DNA of 64,000 bases from Falsiroseomonas bella (GCF_003173615.1 NZ_QGNA01000005.1:186001-250000); one strand, 5' to 3'. Numbered from the stretch's first letter, positions 11,138-22,811 are shown. The notes: generated by a model not told the origin, from the sequence alone. Program-made: numbers and translations.

Positions 11138-11770
11138 TTATTCCCCCGGCACGTCTGTCAGCGTCAGCGGCCCGCCTTCCGGCGCGCTGGTCTGCCGCCC
11201 GATCGTCGAACCCGGCTTCGGCCGCTCGCCGCGCTTCAGCGCGTCGAGCAGCGCGACCGTGCGGTCGTAGTCCAGGTCCTCGTAGTAGTCGTCATCCACC
11301 TGCAGCACCGGCGCATTCACGCAGGCGCCGAGACATTCCACCTCGGTCAGCGTGAACAGCCCGTCCTCGCTGGTGTCGCCATAGCCCTTCAGGTGCCCGG
11401 CATCCTTGCAGGCGCGCAGCACGTCGTCCGATCCGCGCAGCATGCAGGGCGTCGTGCCGCAGACCTGCAGGTGGAAGCGCCCGATCGGGCGGGTGTTGAA
11501 CATGAAGTAGAAGGTCGCGACCTCGTAGACGCGGATCGGCGGCATGCCGAGCCGCGCCGCGATCGCATCCATCGCCGCGCGCGGCACCCAGGCGCTGCCG
11601 GATTGCCGCCCCATCTGCTTCTGCGCGACATAGAGCAGCGGGATCACCGCGCTCGCCTGGCGCCCCACCGGGTAGCGCGCGACGATCCGCTCGATCTGCG
11701 CGTTGCTCTGCTCGTCGAAGGCGAACTGCGTCGGCTCCGCGTGGTCGCCCTCTGCCCCTGCGGCACTCAC
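11138..11770 (-). CDS. nuoE: NADH-quinone oxidoreductase subunit E (24-kDa type)
   Basis: Thioredoxin-fold [2Fe-2S] subunit, 210 residues. The cluster ligands are visible in VCGTTPCML and in [26 protein letters not shown] and [16 protein letters not shown] are characteristic of the 24-kDa family. The start is a GTG that overlaps the nuoD stop as GTGA; no ATG is available near it. The Pro-rich C-terminal tail beyond the Fe-S fold is usual for alphaproteobacteria. Confidence 0.95.
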   Translation of the reverse strand: MSAAGAEGDHAEPTQFAFDEQSNAQIERIVARYPVGRQASAVIPLLYVAQKQMGRQSGSAWVPRAAMDAIAARLGMPPIRVYEVATFYFMFNTRPIGRFHLQVCGTTPCMLRGSDDVLRACKDAGHLKGYGDTSEDGLFTLTEVECLGACVNAPVLQVDDDYYEDLDYDRTVALLDALKRGERPKPGSTIGRQTSAPEGGPLTLTDVPGE

Positions 11771-13038
11771 CGGTCGATCTCCCCGAAGACGATGTCGAGG
11801 CTGCCGATGATGGAGACGGCGTCCGCCAGCATGTGCCCCTTGGAAAGCGCCTCCATCGCCTGGAGATGCGCATAGCCCGGCGCGCGGATCTTCACGCGAT
11901 ACGGGCGGTTGGTGCCGTCGGCCACCATGTAGACGCCGAACTCGCCCTTCGGCGCCTCGGTCACCGTGTAGGTCGCGCCCTCGGGCACGTGATAGCCCTC
12001 GGTGTAGAGCTTGAAGTGGTGGATCAGGCTTTCCATCGAGCGCTTCATGTCGGCGCGCGAGGGCGGCGCGATCTTGTTGTCCGGCACCTTCACCCGGCCG
12101 GGCTTCATCCGCTCCAGGCACTGATGCACGATCCGCAGGCTCTGCCGCATCTCCTGCATGCGCACCAGGTAGCGGTCGTAGCAGTCGCCATGCACGCCGA
12201 CCGGCACCTCGAAGTCGAGCTGCCCGTACATCTCGTAGGGCTGCGACTTCCGCAGGTCCCAGGCGCAGCCGGAGGCGCGCAGGCAGGGCCCACTGAAGCC
12301 CCAGGCCATCGCCTGCTCGGCGGTCATCACGCCGATGTCCACGGTGCGCTGCTTGAAGATGCGGTTCTCCGTCAGCAGCCCCTCGAGTTCGTCGAGGAAC
12401 TTCGGAAACTGCGCGGCCCAGGTCGCGATGCGGTCCTCGAGGCCAGGCGGCAGGTCCTTGTGCACCCCGCCGGCGCGGAAATAGTTGACGTGGTAGTGGC
12501 TGCCACCAACCGCCTCGTAGAACTCGATCAGGTGCTCGCGCTGCTCGAAGCCCCAGAGGCTGGGCGTGATGGCGCCGACATCGAGCGCATAGGTCGTGAT
12601 GTTCAGCAGGTGGTTCGCGATGCGCGTCAGCTCCGCGAACATCGTGCGGATCCAGCGCGCGCGCTCCGGCACCTGGTCCTCGATTCCGAGCAGCTTCTCC
12701 ACCGCCAGCACCCAGCTGTGCTCCATGCACATGGGCGAGACGTAGTCGAGGCGATCCATGTACGGCATCGCCTGCAGATACGTCTTGTACTCCATCAGCT
12801 TCTCGGTGCCGCGATGCAGCAGGCCGATATGCGGATCGGCGCGCTCCACCACCTCGCCCTTCATCTCGAGGATGAGGCGCAGCACGCCGTGCGCCGCCGG
12901 GTGCTGCGGGCCGAAATTGATGTGATGCGAGTCGACCTCGATGGTGCGCCTCGCATTCGTCTCGCCGGTGAAGGCCGCCGGATCGGCGGAAGCCGCGAGC
13001 GGCCCGCCCCCGGACGCCATGGCGGAGCTGCCGCTCAT
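11767..13038 (-). CDS. nuoD: NADH-quinone oxidoreductase subunit D (49-kDa type)
   Basis: Quinone-site subunit of complex I, related to [NiFe]-hydrogenase large subunits; 423 residues. [15 protein letters not shown] holds the quinone-binding His, LLHRGTEKL and MDRLDYVSP follow, and the C-terminus ends in [11 protein letters not shown]. It is a separate gene, not fused to nuoC. The ATG at 13038 overlaps the nuoC stop (ATGA). The first 25 or so residues are poorly conserved. Confidence 0.97.
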   Translation of the reverse strand: MSGSSAMASGGGPLAASADPAAFTGETNARRTIEVDSHHINFGPQHPAAHGVLRLILEMKGEVVERADPHIGLLHRGTEKLMEYKTYLQAMPYMDRLDYVSPMCMEHSWVLAVEKLLGIEDQVPERARWIRTMFAELTRIANHLLNITTYALDVGAITPSLWGFEQREHLIEFYEAVGGSHYHVNYFRAGGVHKDLPPGLEDRIATWAAQFPKFLDELEGLLTENRIFKQRTVDIGVMTAEQAMAWGFSGPCLRASGCAWDLRKSQPYEMYGQLDFEVPVGVHGDCYDRYLVRMQEMRQSLRIVHQCLERMKPGRVKVPDNKIAPPSRADMKRSMESLIHHFKLYTEGYHVPEGATYTVTEAPKGEFGVYMVADGTNRPYRVKIRAPGYAHLQAMEALSKGHMLADAVSIIGSLDIVFGEIDR

Positions 13039-13694
13039 CGCGCGCCTCCCGAATTGTCTTCTATCTGGCCGCGCGCCTCGCGCGTCAGATGCACCTTCTC
13101 GTCGCCCGGCAGCGTGGTCATCGCCTCCCACGGCGAGAGAAAGTCGAAGTTGCGGAAATCCTGAGTCAGCGAGACCGGCTCGTAGACCACCTGCTTGCGC
13201 GTCTCGTCGTAGCGGACCTCGACATGGCCGGTCAGCGGGAAGTCCTTGCGCAGCGGATGTCCCTCGAAGCCGTAGTCGGTCAGCAGGCGGCGCAGGTCGG
13301 TCTGGCCCTCGAAGACGATGCCGTACATGTCCCAGGCCTCGCGCTCGTACCAGGTGGCGGCGGGCCACATCTCCATCAGGCTCGGCACCGGCGTGTTCTC
13401 GTCGGTCGCGACGATCACGCGGATCCGGCGGTTATGCGTGAGGCTGAGCAGATTGTAGACCACCTCGAAGCGCTCCGCGCGCTCGGGGAAGTCCACGCCG
13501 CAGAGGTCCATCAGCTGCTCGAAGGCCAGGCGCGGATCGTCGCGCAGCAGCGCCATCACCGGCAGCAGCCCCTGCCGCGTCACGCGCAGCACCAGCTCCT
13601 GCCCGCGCTCCACGAAGGCTTCCTGCACGGCGGGCCCGGCGGCCTCGGCGATGGCGGCGCCGAGATCGGCCAGCGACATCTGCTGCTCAGCCAC
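13035..13694 (-). CDS. nuoC: NADH-quinone oxidoreductase subunit C (30-kDa type)
   Basis: Peripheral subunit next to NuoD, 219 residues from GTG at 13694. The family signature is present as [20 protein letters not shown] and [17 protein letters not shown], with [17 protein letters not shown] near the C-terminus. The GTG overlaps the end of nuoB by 8 bases; an ATG 15 bases further on (13679) is the alternative. Neither has a strong ribosome-binding site, so coupling to nuoB translation is likely. Confidence 0.95.
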   Translation of the reverse strand: MAEQQMSLADLGAAIAEAAGPAVQEAFVERGQELVLRVTRQGLLPVMALLRDDPRLAFEQLMDLCGVDFPERAERFEVVYNLLSLTHNRRIRVIVATDENTPVPSLMEMWPAATWYEREAWDMYGIVFEGQTDLRRLLTDYGFEGHPLRKDFPLTGHVEVRYDETRKQVVYEPVSLTQDFRNFDFLSPWEAMTTLPGDEKVHLTREARGQIEDNSGGAR

Positions 13695-14259
13695 GGAGGA
13701 TGGTTCCCGTCCGGCGGATCTTCTTCTGCAGCTGCAGGATGCCATAGACCAGCGCTTCCGCCGTCGGCGGGCAGCCGGGCACGTAGACATCCACCGGCAC
13801 GATGCGGTCGCAGCCGCGCACCACGCTGTAGGAATAGTGGTAGTAGCCGCCGCCATTGGCGCAGCTGCCCATGCTGATCACCCAGCGCGGCTCGCTCATC
13901 TGGTCGTAGACCTTGCGCAGCGCGGGGGCCATCTTGTTGGTCAGCGTGCCGGCCACGATCATCACGTCGGACTGGCGCGGCGATCCGCGCGGGATGATGC
14001 CGAAGCGATCGAGGTCGTAGCGCGCCATGTAGGCGTGGATCATCGGCACGGCGCAGCAGGCCAGCCCGAAGGTCATCGGCCAGAGGCTGCCCGTGCGGGC
14101 CCAGTTCACCACCTTGTCCAGGTTGGCGACCACGAAGCCCTTCTCTTCCATCTCGCCGGTGATGCCCTTGATCACCGCGTCCTGCGCGGGGCCGGGGGGC
14201 AGAGCCTCCCTGTTCCACGCGATTGCACCGTCCTGCGGCGCAGCAGTCGTACCACTCAT
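13687..14259 (-). CDS. nuoB: NADH-quinone oxidoreductase subunit B (N2 cluster)
   Basis: PSST subunit that binds the terminal cluster N2 and donates to quinone; 190 residues. The unusual adjacent cysteine pair is Cys68-Cys69 (LACCAVPM), with Cys133 (GSCANGG) and Cys163 (PGCPPTAE) completing the ligand set. Sixty-seven bases separate it from nuoA, the largest gap within the nuo genes; overlap with nuoC follows. Confidence 0.98.
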   Translation of the reverse strand: MSGTTAAPQDGAIAWNREALPPGPAQDAVIKGITGEMEEKGFVVANLDKVVNWARTGSLWPMTFGLACCAVPMIHAYMARYDLDRFGIIPRGSPRQSDVMIVAGTLTNKMAPALRKVYDQMSEPRWVISMGSCANGGGYYHYSYSVVRGCDRIVPVDVYVPGCPPTAEALVYGILQLQKKIRRTGTILRG

Positions 14260-14326
14260 TCCGTTCTCCCTGGCGCCCGCCGCGCCCGAGGTCAGGAAGC
14301 GCCCTTCGGCGTCGTTCCCGGCACAA

Positions 14327-14695
14327 TCATTCCCAGTCCAGCGCGCCCTTCCGCCACTCGTAGACGAAGCCGACGGTAAGCACGCCGAGGAAGCCCATCA
14401 TGGAGAGGAAGCCGAACCAGCCGATCTCGCCGAGCGCCACCGCCCAGGGGAACAGGAAGGCGACTTCCAGGTCGAAGATGATGAAGAGGATCGCGACAAG
14501 GTAGAAGCGCACGTCGAAGCGCCGGCGCGTGTCGTCGAAGGGCTCGAAGCCGCATTCATAGGCCGAGAGCTTTTCCGGATTCGGCTTCTGCCGGGCGACC
14601 AGCATCGCGCCGCCCACCATCGCCGAGGCAATGGCCGCGGCGATGCCGAGGAAGACCAGGATCGGAAAATACTCGGCCAGCATCTGCTGGGTCAT
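14327..14695 (-). CDS. nuoA: NADH-quinone oxidoreductase subunit A
   Basis: ND3-type membrane subunit, 122 residues with three transmembrane helices. The conserved loop [12 protein letters not shown] carries the active/deactive-transition Cys of the family, and [22 protein letters not shown] is the membrane Asp/Glu helix. First gene of the complex I operon, so the main promoter is expected in the 260 bases between it and tRNA-Asp; I could not assign a convincing -35/-10 pair there. The longer in-frame extension upstream of 14695 lacks family similarity. Confidence 0.96.
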   Translation of the reverse strand: MTQQMLAEYFPILVFLGIAAAIASAMVGGAMLVARQKPNPEKLSAYECGFEPFDDTRRRFDVRFYLVAILFIIFDLEVAFLFPWAVALGEIGWFGFLSMMGFLGVLTVGFVYEWRKGALDWE

Positions 14696-14956
14696 GTGCG
14701 CCTGCTCTTGAGCCTTGCCTTGCCTCGCCCGGGATCTTCGCGTCCCGCGGCGCGCCACGCTGCGCCAAGGGGGGACGTCCCACGCTCCCGCAGGGTCCCC
14801 GCCATGCCGCACCGCAGCGAGGCGGACATTACCCGCGGCTGCGGCGCTCCGCCATAGGGGGCGGGACTTACGAAAGGGACAGGGTTGAGATGCGCGCGCA
14901 GGCCCGGAACGTCCAGGGCACGGCGGCGAATCGGCTTGTGAGGGGTTTGCGCCGCG

Positions 14957-15033
14957 TGGCGCGAGTGACGGGGCTCGAACCCGCGACCTCCGGCGTGACA
15001 GGCCGGCGCTCTAACCGACTGAGCTACACCCGC
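14957..15033 (-). tRNA. tRNA-Asp (GTC)
   Basis: 77 bases including an encoded 3' CCA. The acceptor pairs GCGGGTG with CACTCGC (one G-T pair), the discriminator is G as expected for Asp, the anticodon loop reads CTGTCAC with anticodon GTC, and the T arm has GGTTCGAACCC. It lies upstream of and codirectional with nuoA. Confidence 0.97.
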
Positions 15034-15156
15034 ATAACGCGACAGGCCGCGGGGAATAGGGGGGGCCGGCGGGGGTGTCAAGCGCGCCCGCGCACGCCTC
15101 GTGCCCTGCCGCCACATTCACGAGGTTCCCTGGTCGGAGTGATCACGAATAAAGCG

Positions 15157-15185
15157 TTGACGCGTCTCCGCGCCGAGACTCTGAT
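15157..15185 (+). promoter_or_regulatory. Putative sigma70-type promoter of tctCBA
   Basis: TTGACG (15157-15162), a 17-base spacer and TCTGAT (15180-15185) match the vegetative consensus at 5/6 and 4/6. The start of tctC lies 45 bases further on, preceded by a strong GGAGGAG site. Assigned by inspection only. Confidence 0.4.
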
Positions 15186-15229
15186 CCTCGTCACAGGCCC
15201 GCCAACAGGGCCGCGGAGGAGACGTCGTC

Positions 15230-16192
15230 ATGCAGCCCACCCGCCGTAGCGCCCTGGCCCTGGGCCTCGGAACCCTTGCCCTGCCCGGCCTCGCCCGCGC
15301 CCAGGGTTGGCAGCCCACGCGGGATGTCGAGTTCGTCATCCCCTTCGGCGTCGGCGGCGGCGCCGACCTGATGGCGCGGGTGATCCAGAAGATCATCACC
15401 GATGAGCGCCTGGTCCCGGTGGCGGTCAACCCGGTGAACCGCCCGGGGGGCGGCGGCGCCGTGGGCATGGCCTATGTCGCCGCCAGCCGCAGGACGGACC
15501 CGAACACCATCGTCGCCATCAACGGCACCACCCAGATCACCCCGATCATGGTGCCGAACGCCCGCACCCTGACCCTGGTGCGGCCGATCGCCAATGTCAT
15601 GCTGGACGACTTCCTGCTGTTTGTCCGGGCCGACAGCCCGCACCAGACCGCCGCCGCCTTCGCCGCCGCCGCCAAGGCGGCCCCGGCCCGCAGCGTGAAT
15701 TTCGGCACCGGCGGCACCACCGACCAGATGGCCGTCACCGTCTTCGGCCGCGCCATCGGGGCCGAGCTCAACATGGTCAACTTCAACTCGGGCGGCGAGG
15801 CGCTGACCGCCCTGCTCGGCGGCCATGTCCAGGCGGTGATCGGAAACCCGCTGGAATTCATGGGCCAGTTGCAGGCCCGCGCGGTGCGGGCGATCGGCGT
15901 GTTCCGCGACACCCGCTTCGCCGACCTGCCCGACGTGCCGACCATGAAGGAGCAGGGCATCGCCGCCGAGAACTTCCAGATGTGGCGCGGCATCGCCGTA
16001 CCGGGCGGCGTCAACGACGCGGCAGCCGCCTACTGGACCGAGGTGATGCGCAAGGTCGTCGCGACCGAGGCCTGGAAGCGCTACCTGAAGGAGAACGTGG
16101 CCAGCGAGGCGCCGATGTTCGGCGCGGAGTTCACCGCCTTCCTCGAACGGCAGGAGAAGCTTTACCGCGAGCTGCTCGGCCGGCCGGCCTGA
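15230..16192 (+). CDS. tctC: TctC/Bug-family periplasmic solute-binding protein
   Basis: Periplasmic receptor of a tripartite tricarboxylate transporter (TTT); substrates of the family are carboxylates, but the ligand here cannot be told from sequence. 320 residues. The N-terminus has a signal peptide with twin Arg (QPTRRSALALGLGTLALPG) and an ARAQ cleavage site near residue 25. The mature part starts with a FVIPFGVGGGADLMARV segment, the Bug-family ligand loop. Followed 4 bases later by tctB and then tctA, so a complete transporter operon. No TctDE two-component genes are nearby. Confidence 0.93.
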   Translation: MQPTRRSALALGLGTLALPGLARAQGWQPTRDVEFVIPFGVGGGADLMARVIQKIITDERLVPVAVNPVNRPGGGGAVGMAYVAASRRTDPNTIVAINGTTQITPIMVPNARTLTLVRPIANVMLDDFLLFVRADSPHQTAAAFAAAAKAAPARSVNFGTGGTTDQMAVTVFGRAIGAELNMVNFNSGGEALTALLGGHVQAVIGNPLEFMGQLQARAVRAIGVFRDTRFADLPDVPTMKEQGIAAENFQMWRGIAVPGGVNDAAAAYWTEVMRKVVATEAWKRYLKENVASEAPMFGAEFTAFLERQEKLYRELLGRPA

Positions 16193-16196
16193 TCCG

Positions 16197-16652
16197 GTGA
16201 TGCGCCGCGTCTCCTGGGGCGATCTCGGCCTTTCGGCCGGGTTCGCCGCGATGGGTCTCGTCTGGATCGCCGGCGCCCGCGAGATGCCGATGTGGGAGCG
16301 GGAGACGCCCGGCCCGGGCTGGCTGCCGCTCGCATTCGGGGTGCTGCTGGTCGGTCTGTCGGCCGCGGCGGCGCTGCAGGCGCTGATCTGGCCGGCCGCG
16401 GCGCCGGAGGGCGGCGGCAGCGTGCGCAAGCCGCTGCTGGTGCTTGGCGCCACCCTCGCCGCGGTGCTGGGGCTCGAGCTGATCGGCTTCCTGCCCGCGG
16501 TCTTCCTGATGCTGCTGGTGCTGTTCGTGCTGGCCGAGCGGAAGGCGCTGCTGCCCTCGCTGCTGGCGGCCCTCGGCGTCTCCGCCGCGCTGCACCTGAT
16601 CTTCGTCACCTGGCTCGGCGTGCCGTTGCCCGCCGGCCCCTTCGGCGGCTGA
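16197..16652 (+). CDS. tctB: TctB-family small membrane subunit of the TTT transporter
   Basis: Small integral membrane subunit (about 150 residues, four predicted hydrophobic segments) of the tripartite tricarboxylate transporter. The sequence is poorly conserved, as is typical of TctB; assignment rests on size, hydrophobicity, an ETPGPGWLPLAFGVLL segment typical of the family, and its place between tctC and tctA. GTG at 16197 and ATG at 16200 are adjacent candidate starts. Confidence 0.88.
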   Translation: MMRRVSWGDLGLSAGFAAMGLVWIAGAREMPMWERETPGPGWLPLAFGVLLVGLSAAAALQALIWPAAAPEGGGSVRKPLLVLGATLAAVLGLELIGFLPAVFLMLLVLFVLAERKALLPSLLAALGVSAALHLIFVTWLGVPLPAGPFGG

Positions 16653-16656
16653 GCGC

Positions 16657-18144
16657 GTGGACGCATTCACCCAGTTGATGGCGGGCTTCGCCGCGGCGCT
16701 CACGCCCGGCCATGTCGCGATGTGCTTCCTCGGCGTGCTGCTCGGCCAGGTGGTCGGCGTGCTGCCGGGAATCGGTCCCTCCGCGGCGATCGCGCTGCTG
16801 CTGCCGATCACCTTCGGGCTGGAGCCGACCGCGGCCCTGATCCTCTTCGCCGGCATCTACTACGGCAGCCAGTACGGCGGCACGCTGACCTCGGTGCTGA
16901 TCTCGGTGCCCGGCGAATCCTCCACCGTGATGACCAGCATCGACGGCTACCAGATGGCGCTGCAGGGCCGTGCCGGCGCGGCACTCGGCATCGCGGCCAT
17001 CGGCAGCTTCATCGCCGGCACCCTCGGCACCATCGGCCTGATGCTGATCGCCCCGCCGCTGGCCAAGATGGCGCTGGCCTTCGGCCCGCCCGAGTATTTT
17101 TCCCTCGTCGTCCTCGGGCTTGTCGCGTTGGCGGCCGTGGGCAGTTCGGTGCTGAAGGGGCTGGTCGCCGGCGTCGCGGGCCTCGCCCTCGGCACCATGG
17201 GGATCGACCCGCAGGTCGGCACCGCGCGCTACGATTTCGGCCAGATCTGGCTGCTGGACGGCATCGAGTTCATCGTCCTGACCGTCGCCCTGTTCGGCCT
17301 GGGCGAGGTCCTCTCGGGCTGCGCCGACGCCGCGGCGCGGCCGGTTGCCAAAGTCAAGGACGTGCTGCCGACGCGGGAGGACTGGCAGCGCTCGAAATGG
17401 CCGATCGCGCGCGGCTCGGTCATCGGCTTCGTCATCGGCGTGCTGCCCGCCACCGGCGCCACCATCGCGAGCTTCGTCGCCTACATCGTGGAAAAGAAGC
17501 TCGCCCGCGACCCGTCCCGCTTCGGTAAGGGCGCGATCGAGGGCGTGGCCGGACCCGAGGCCTCGAACAACGCCGCGGCCTCCGGCGCGCTGGTCCCGAT
17601 GCTCTCGCTCGGCGTGCCCGGCTCCGGCACCACGGCCGTGATCCTCGGCGCACTGATCATGTTCGGCGTGCGGCCGGGGCCGGAGATGTTCACCACCAAT
17701 GCCAGCCTGGTCTGGGCGCTGATCGCCTCCATGCTGATCGGCAACCTGATCCTGCTGGTGATGAACCTGCCCCTCGCGGGTCTGTTCGCCCGGCTCCTGA
17801 GCGTGCCCTATTCCTGGCTTTATCCGCCGATCATCGCGCTCTGCATCGCGGGCGTGTATTCCCAAGCCAACAGCATCGAGGATTGCTGGCTTCTGGTCGG
17901 CTTCGGCCTGGTGGGCTGGATGATGCGCCGGCACGACTGGCCGATGGCGCCGATGGTGCTGGGCCTCGTGCTCTCACCACTGTTCGAGACCGCGATGCGC
18001 CAGTCGCTGACGCTGAGCCTCGGCGATCCCGCCATCTTCGTCGCGCGCCCGCTGTCGGCCGGGCTGCTGGCCTGCGCGGCGCTGGCCCTGCTGGTGCCGC
18101 TGGCCGCACTCGCCTGGCAGCGCCGCCCATCCTCCGTCCGATAG
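16657..18144 (+). CDS. tctA: TctA-family permease, large subunit of the TTT transporter
   Basis: Main transport subunit, 495 residues, about 12 transmembrane helices. Family motifs are evident: GVLPGIGPSAAIALLLPITF, YYGSQYGGTLTSVLISVPGE, and in the second half EASNNAAASGALVPMLSLGV with PGSGTTAVILGA. Start is GTG at 16657, 4 bases after tctB. Uses the proton or sodium gradient to import the solute delivered by TctC. Nothing unusual in length. Confidence 0.96.
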   Translation: MDAFTQLMAGFAAALTPGHVAMCFLGVLLGQVVGVLPGIGPSAAIALLLPITFGLEPTAALILFAGIYYGSQYGGTLTSVLISVPGESSTVMTSIDGYQMALQGRAGAALGIAAIGSFIAGTLGTIGLMLIAPPLAKMALAFGPPEYFSLVVLGLVALAAVGSSVLKGLVAGVAGLALGTMGIDPQVGTARYDFGQIWLLDGIEFIVLTVALFGLGEVLSGCADAAARPVAKVKDVLPTREDWQRSKWPIARGSVIGFVIGVLPATGATIASFVAYIVEKKLARDPSRFGKGAIEGVAGPEASNNAAASGALVPMLSLGVPGSGTTAVILGALIMFGVRPGPEMFTTNASLVWALIASMLIGNLILLVMNLPLAGLFARLLSVPYSWLYPPIIALCIAGVYSQANSIEDCWLLVGFGLVGWMMRRHDWPMAPMVLGLVLSPLFETAMRQSLTLSLGDPAIFVARPLSAGLLACAALALLVPLAALAWQRRPSSVR

Positions 18145-18152
18145 AGAGATCC

Positions 18153-19361
18153 ATGCACAGGGGCACGCTGATCGTCGCCAGCGGGCGATGGGACAACACC
18201 GTCGCGGCGATTGACGCCGCGATGGCGCGCGATCCGGCGCATGACGGCACCGACCGCGCCGTGCTCTCGCGGCCCCGCGCGACGCCGGACGTGGGCGGCG
18301 CGCCGGCCTCGGGCCAGCCGGTCAATGTGCTGGTGCCGCCCGACGGGCCGCATGCCTATGTCGTCTGCCATTCGGGCCGCGCCTCGGCCGCGGCGGCGGG
18401 CGCCTATCAGCACGGCCATCCGGGCACGGTGACACTGCTCGATCTCGCCGCGCTCCGCGACCCGGGCAACGACGGCACCACCGGCGCCATCGCCGGCATC
18501 CTGGAGACCGGCACCGCCGGCCCGGTCGGCCAGGCGCTGACGCCGGACGGGCGGCACCTGCTGGTCGGCTCCGCCGAGGCACCGGAGGCCGAGGATGGCG
18601 GCGTCGAGGTCACCGCGTTCGATCGTGCCAGCCTCTCGGTCGCCGCGCGCATCCGGCTGCGCGACGGCGGCGGGGCGCCGGTGCGCGATTCGCCCGATCC
18701 CCGTTTCGGCCGCTTCCCCAACCCGAACGGCATCGCCTGCAGCCCGCTCGGCACCGGCTGGCTGTTGACCGCGAATGGCGGCACCGACGACGTCTCGATC
18801 ATCGACCTCACCGCCGCGCTCGCCGGCGATCCGGGGGCAGAGGTGGCGCGGGTGCCGGTGCAGTCCGGCGGCTTCGGCATCAGCGTCTCGCCCGACGGCC
18901 GGCTGGCGGCAGTCGCGGCGCGGGAGAGCATGCGCACCGGCGCCTTCGGCAACACGGTCAGCCTGATCGACATCGCCGCAAGGCAGGAGGTGGCGCGCAT
19001 CCGGGTCGGCACCGATGACGCCCGGCAGGGCACGCGGCCCTTCGTGGCCGCCTTCACGCCGGACGGGCGGCACCTGGTGGTGTCCTGCTTCGCCTCCAAC
19101 ACGCTCTCCCTGGTGGAGGTCGCGGCGGCGCGGGAGGTGGAGCGCCTGGTGCTGGAAGACCCAACGGGCGGCCCGGCGCAGCCCCGCGGCATCGCCATCA
19201 ACGGCGCCGAGGGCTGGATCGCCGTGACGGGCGGCAAGAAGCGCGGGCCGCGGAGCTCGGTGCTGTGGATGCTCGACCTCGCGCGATTCGCGGTGACCTC
19301 GCGCGTCACGGGGATCGGGAACGAGACCTATCTGCTGGGCGTGCTGCCGGCGGGGCGGTGA
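18153..19361 (+). CDS. YncE/lactonase-like beta-propeller protein
   Basis: 402 residues from ATG at 18153, 8 bases after tctA. Repeated blade motifs of the NHL/YVTN type are visible: PDGRHLLVGS, GISVSPDGRLAAVA, FTPDGRHLVVSCFASN and NTLSLVEVAA. No signal peptide is evident, which is unusual for this family. Its position as the last gene of the tct operon suggests a role tied to the transported substrate (for example lactone or sugar-acid metabolism), but that is inference; catalytic residues cannot be assigned. Confidence 0.75.
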   Translation: MHRGTLIVASGRWDNTVAAIDAAMARDPAHDGTDRAVLSRPRATPDVGGAPASGQPVNVLVPPDGPHAYVVCHSGRASAAAAGAYQHGHPGTVTLLDLAALRDPGNDGTTGAIAGILETGTAGPVGQALTPDGRHLLVGSAEAPEAEDGGVEVTAFDRASLSVAARIRLRDGGGAPVRDSPDPRFGRFPNPNGIACSPLGTGWLLTANGGTDDVSIIDLTAALAGDPGAEVARVPVQSGGFGISVSPDGRLAAVAARESMRTGAFGNTVSLIDIAARQEVARIRVGTDDARQGTRPFVAAFTPDGRHLVVSCFASNTLSLVEVAAAREVERLVLEDPTGGPAQPRGIAINGAEGWIAVTGGKKRGPRSSVLWMLDLARFAVTSRVTGIGNETYLLGVLPAGR

Positions 19362-19372
19362 CAAGGATCCCC

Positions 19373-19395
19373 TCCCCCGCTGTTGGGGGACTTTT
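19373..19395 (+). terminator. Weak intrinsic terminator after the tct operon
   Basis: TCCCCC and GGGGGA arms (6 bp) around a GCTGTT loop are followed by CTTTT. It lies 12 bases after the stop at 19361. It also resembles a degenerate copy of the CCCTCCCCCGC hairpin repeat found twice further on. Confidence 0.4.
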
Positions 19396-19438
19396 CCTTG
19401 ACGCGTAGCGCAACGGGTATCGCGGGTGGCTGACCGCG

Positions 19439-19460
19439 CCGCGACGCGTGCGCGTCGCGG
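19439..19460. repeat. Perfect 10-bp inverted repeat
   Basis: CCGCGACGCG (19439-19448) and CGCGTCGCGG (19451-19460) are separated by TG. The 2-base gap makes it a poor RNA hairpin, so it may be a protein-binding palindrome or part of the repeat-rich tract between the convergent tct operon and tRNA-Val. Confidence 0.5.
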
Positions 19461-19485
19461 GTCGCTTCTCTACCCCTCCGGCGGA

Positions 19486-19516
19486 TTTTTCCTTCGGCCA
19501 CAGGCCGAAGGAAAAA
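19486..19516. repeat. Perfect 14-bp inverted repeat with T-rich outer ends
   Basis: TTTTTCCTTCGGCC (19486-19499), loop ACA, GGCCGAAGGAAAAA (19503-19516). It abuts the 3' end of tRNA-Val. On either strand the T run lies on the 5' side of the stem and A on the 3' side, so it is not a normal rho-independent terminator despite its strength. Confidence 0.7.
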
Positions 19517-19588
19517 TGGGCGCTGACGGATTCGAACCGCCGACCAACGGTGTGTAAAACCGCCGCTCTACCACTGAGCTAAGCGCCC
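19517..19588 (-). tRNA. tRNA-Val (TAC)
   Basis: 72 bases plus no encoded CCA. The acceptor GGGCGCT pairs with AGCGCCC, the D arm has TTAGCTCAGTGGTAGAGC, the anticodon loop TTTACAC gives anticodon TAC, and the T arm has GGTTCGAATCC. It lies 110 bases downstream of hup on the same strand. Confidence 0.96.
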
Positions 19589-19635
19589 GGCGCTGCCCTA
19601 CGCCGCCGCGCCGCGCTCGCCAAGTCCCACCCCGA

Positions 19636-19666
19636 ATCGAAAGGGCCGCACCTTGCGGCGCGGCCC
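19636..19666 (-). terminator. Intrinsic terminator after hup
   Basis: Read on the minus strand, a 10-bp stem (GGGCCGCGCC with GGTGCGGCCC, one G-U pair) closes a GCAA tetraloop and is followed by TTTCGATT. It sits 33 bases after the hup stop. Confidence 0.75.
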
Positions 19667-19698
19667 CCGACCCCTGCCGGCTCGAACCCGGCGGAAAC

Positions 19699-19971
19699 TC
19701 AGTTCACGGCGTCCTTCAGGCCCTTGCCGGCCTTGAAGCGCACGCTCGTCGAGGCGGGGATCTTGATCTCCTCGCCGGTGCGCGGGTTGCGGCCCTTGCC
19801 GGCCTTCCGCTTCGACGTCGAGAAGGTGCCGAAGCCCACCAGGCGGACTTCCTGCTTCTTCTTCAGCGACTTCGTGATCGCCTCGAACACCGCGTCCAGA
19901 ATGTCGCCGGCCTTCGCCTTGGACAGGTCGCCCGCCTCGGCGACCACCGCCACCAGATCCTGCTTGTTCAT
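19699..19971 (-). CDS. hup: DNA-binding protein HU
   Basis: Histone-like nucleoid protein that binds and bends DNA as a dimer. 90 residues, the standard length, from ATG at 19971 (a longer in-frame start adds 12 non-conserved residues). The family signature GFGTFSTSKRKAGKGRNPRTGE and the arm residues are complete, beginning MNKQDLVAVVAEAGDLSKAKA. It is downstream of lon on the same strand but separated by a terminator and has its own candidate promoter. A GGGGGG tract lies 6 bases before the start. Confidence 0.97.
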   Translation of the reverse strand: MNKQDLVAVVAEAGDLSKAKAGDILDAVFEAITKSLKKKQEVRLVGFGTFSTSKRKAGKGRNPRTGEEIKIPASTSVRFKAGKGLKDAVN

Positions 19972-20040
19972 CTCGAACCCCCCTAAGGTTCCCTGCATCA
20001 CCTGCAACCGGGCGGCCGACTCGCGTCCGCCACTGCCGCG

Positions 20041-20070
20041 ACACTAGGCTCGCTGTTTCGAGAGCGTCAA
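20041..20070 (-). promoter_or_regulatory. Putative promoter of hup
   Basis: On the minus strand TTGACG (20070-20065), an 18-base spacer and TAGTGT (20046-20041). The hup ATG lies 70 bases downstream. Assigned by inspection. Confidence 0.45.
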
Positions 20071-20186
20071 CTTACGGTGCCCGATTCGCGGCGGAAATCC
20101 GCCATTTCCGCGCGGGGTGCGGCGCGCACCCCACAGCAGGGGCGGGATTGCGCGAGTCGCTCGCCGCAGGCCAAGGCAGAAGCTTG

Positions 20187-20225
20187 CAAAATCAAAAGGG
20201 GCGCCCGCCTCGCGGCGGACGCCCC
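20187..20225 (-). terminator. Strong intrinsic terminator after lon
   Basis: On the minus strand a 12-bp stem (GGGGCGTCCGCC with GGCGGGCGCCCC, one U-G pair) with a GCGA tetraloop is followed by TTTTGATTTT. A second inverted repeat, CGGTCCGGCC/GGCCGGACCG (20241-20269), straddles the lon stop codon just before it. Confidence 0.85.
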
Positions 20226-20252
20226 TCTTGCGCTAGGTCGCGGTCCGGCCCG

Positions 20253-22679
<2,427 letters not shown>

Positions 22680-22781
22680 CAGGACCTCGCTAGGGACGAT
22701 CGGCGCGGAGCCGCCCAGGGGAAGCCGTATCGGTGGCTCCCCATGTCGCGGCACGGCCCCGGCGCCACGGGATTGTCATTG

Positions 22782-22811
22782 CAGATGGCCCCCCGGGGAC
22801 CCCGCCGCAAG
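22782..22811 (-). promoter_or_regulatory. Possible heat-shock (sigma32-like) promoter of lon
   Basis: On the minus strand CTTGCGG and GGCCATCT are separated by 14 bases; they match the sigma32 pattern CTTGAAA/CCCCATNT in 4 of 7 and 6 of 8 positions. It lies about 100 bases upstream of lon, a known heat-shock gene in many proteobacteria. Weak evidence. Confidence 0.25.

Noticed and set aside
7855-11355. 1166-residue open frame on the plus strand opposite nuoG and nuoF
   Set aside because: The minus-strand nuo genes are complete with all motifs. The plus frame is Arg/Ala/His-rich with no family match, which is what high third-position GC creates opposite a real gene.
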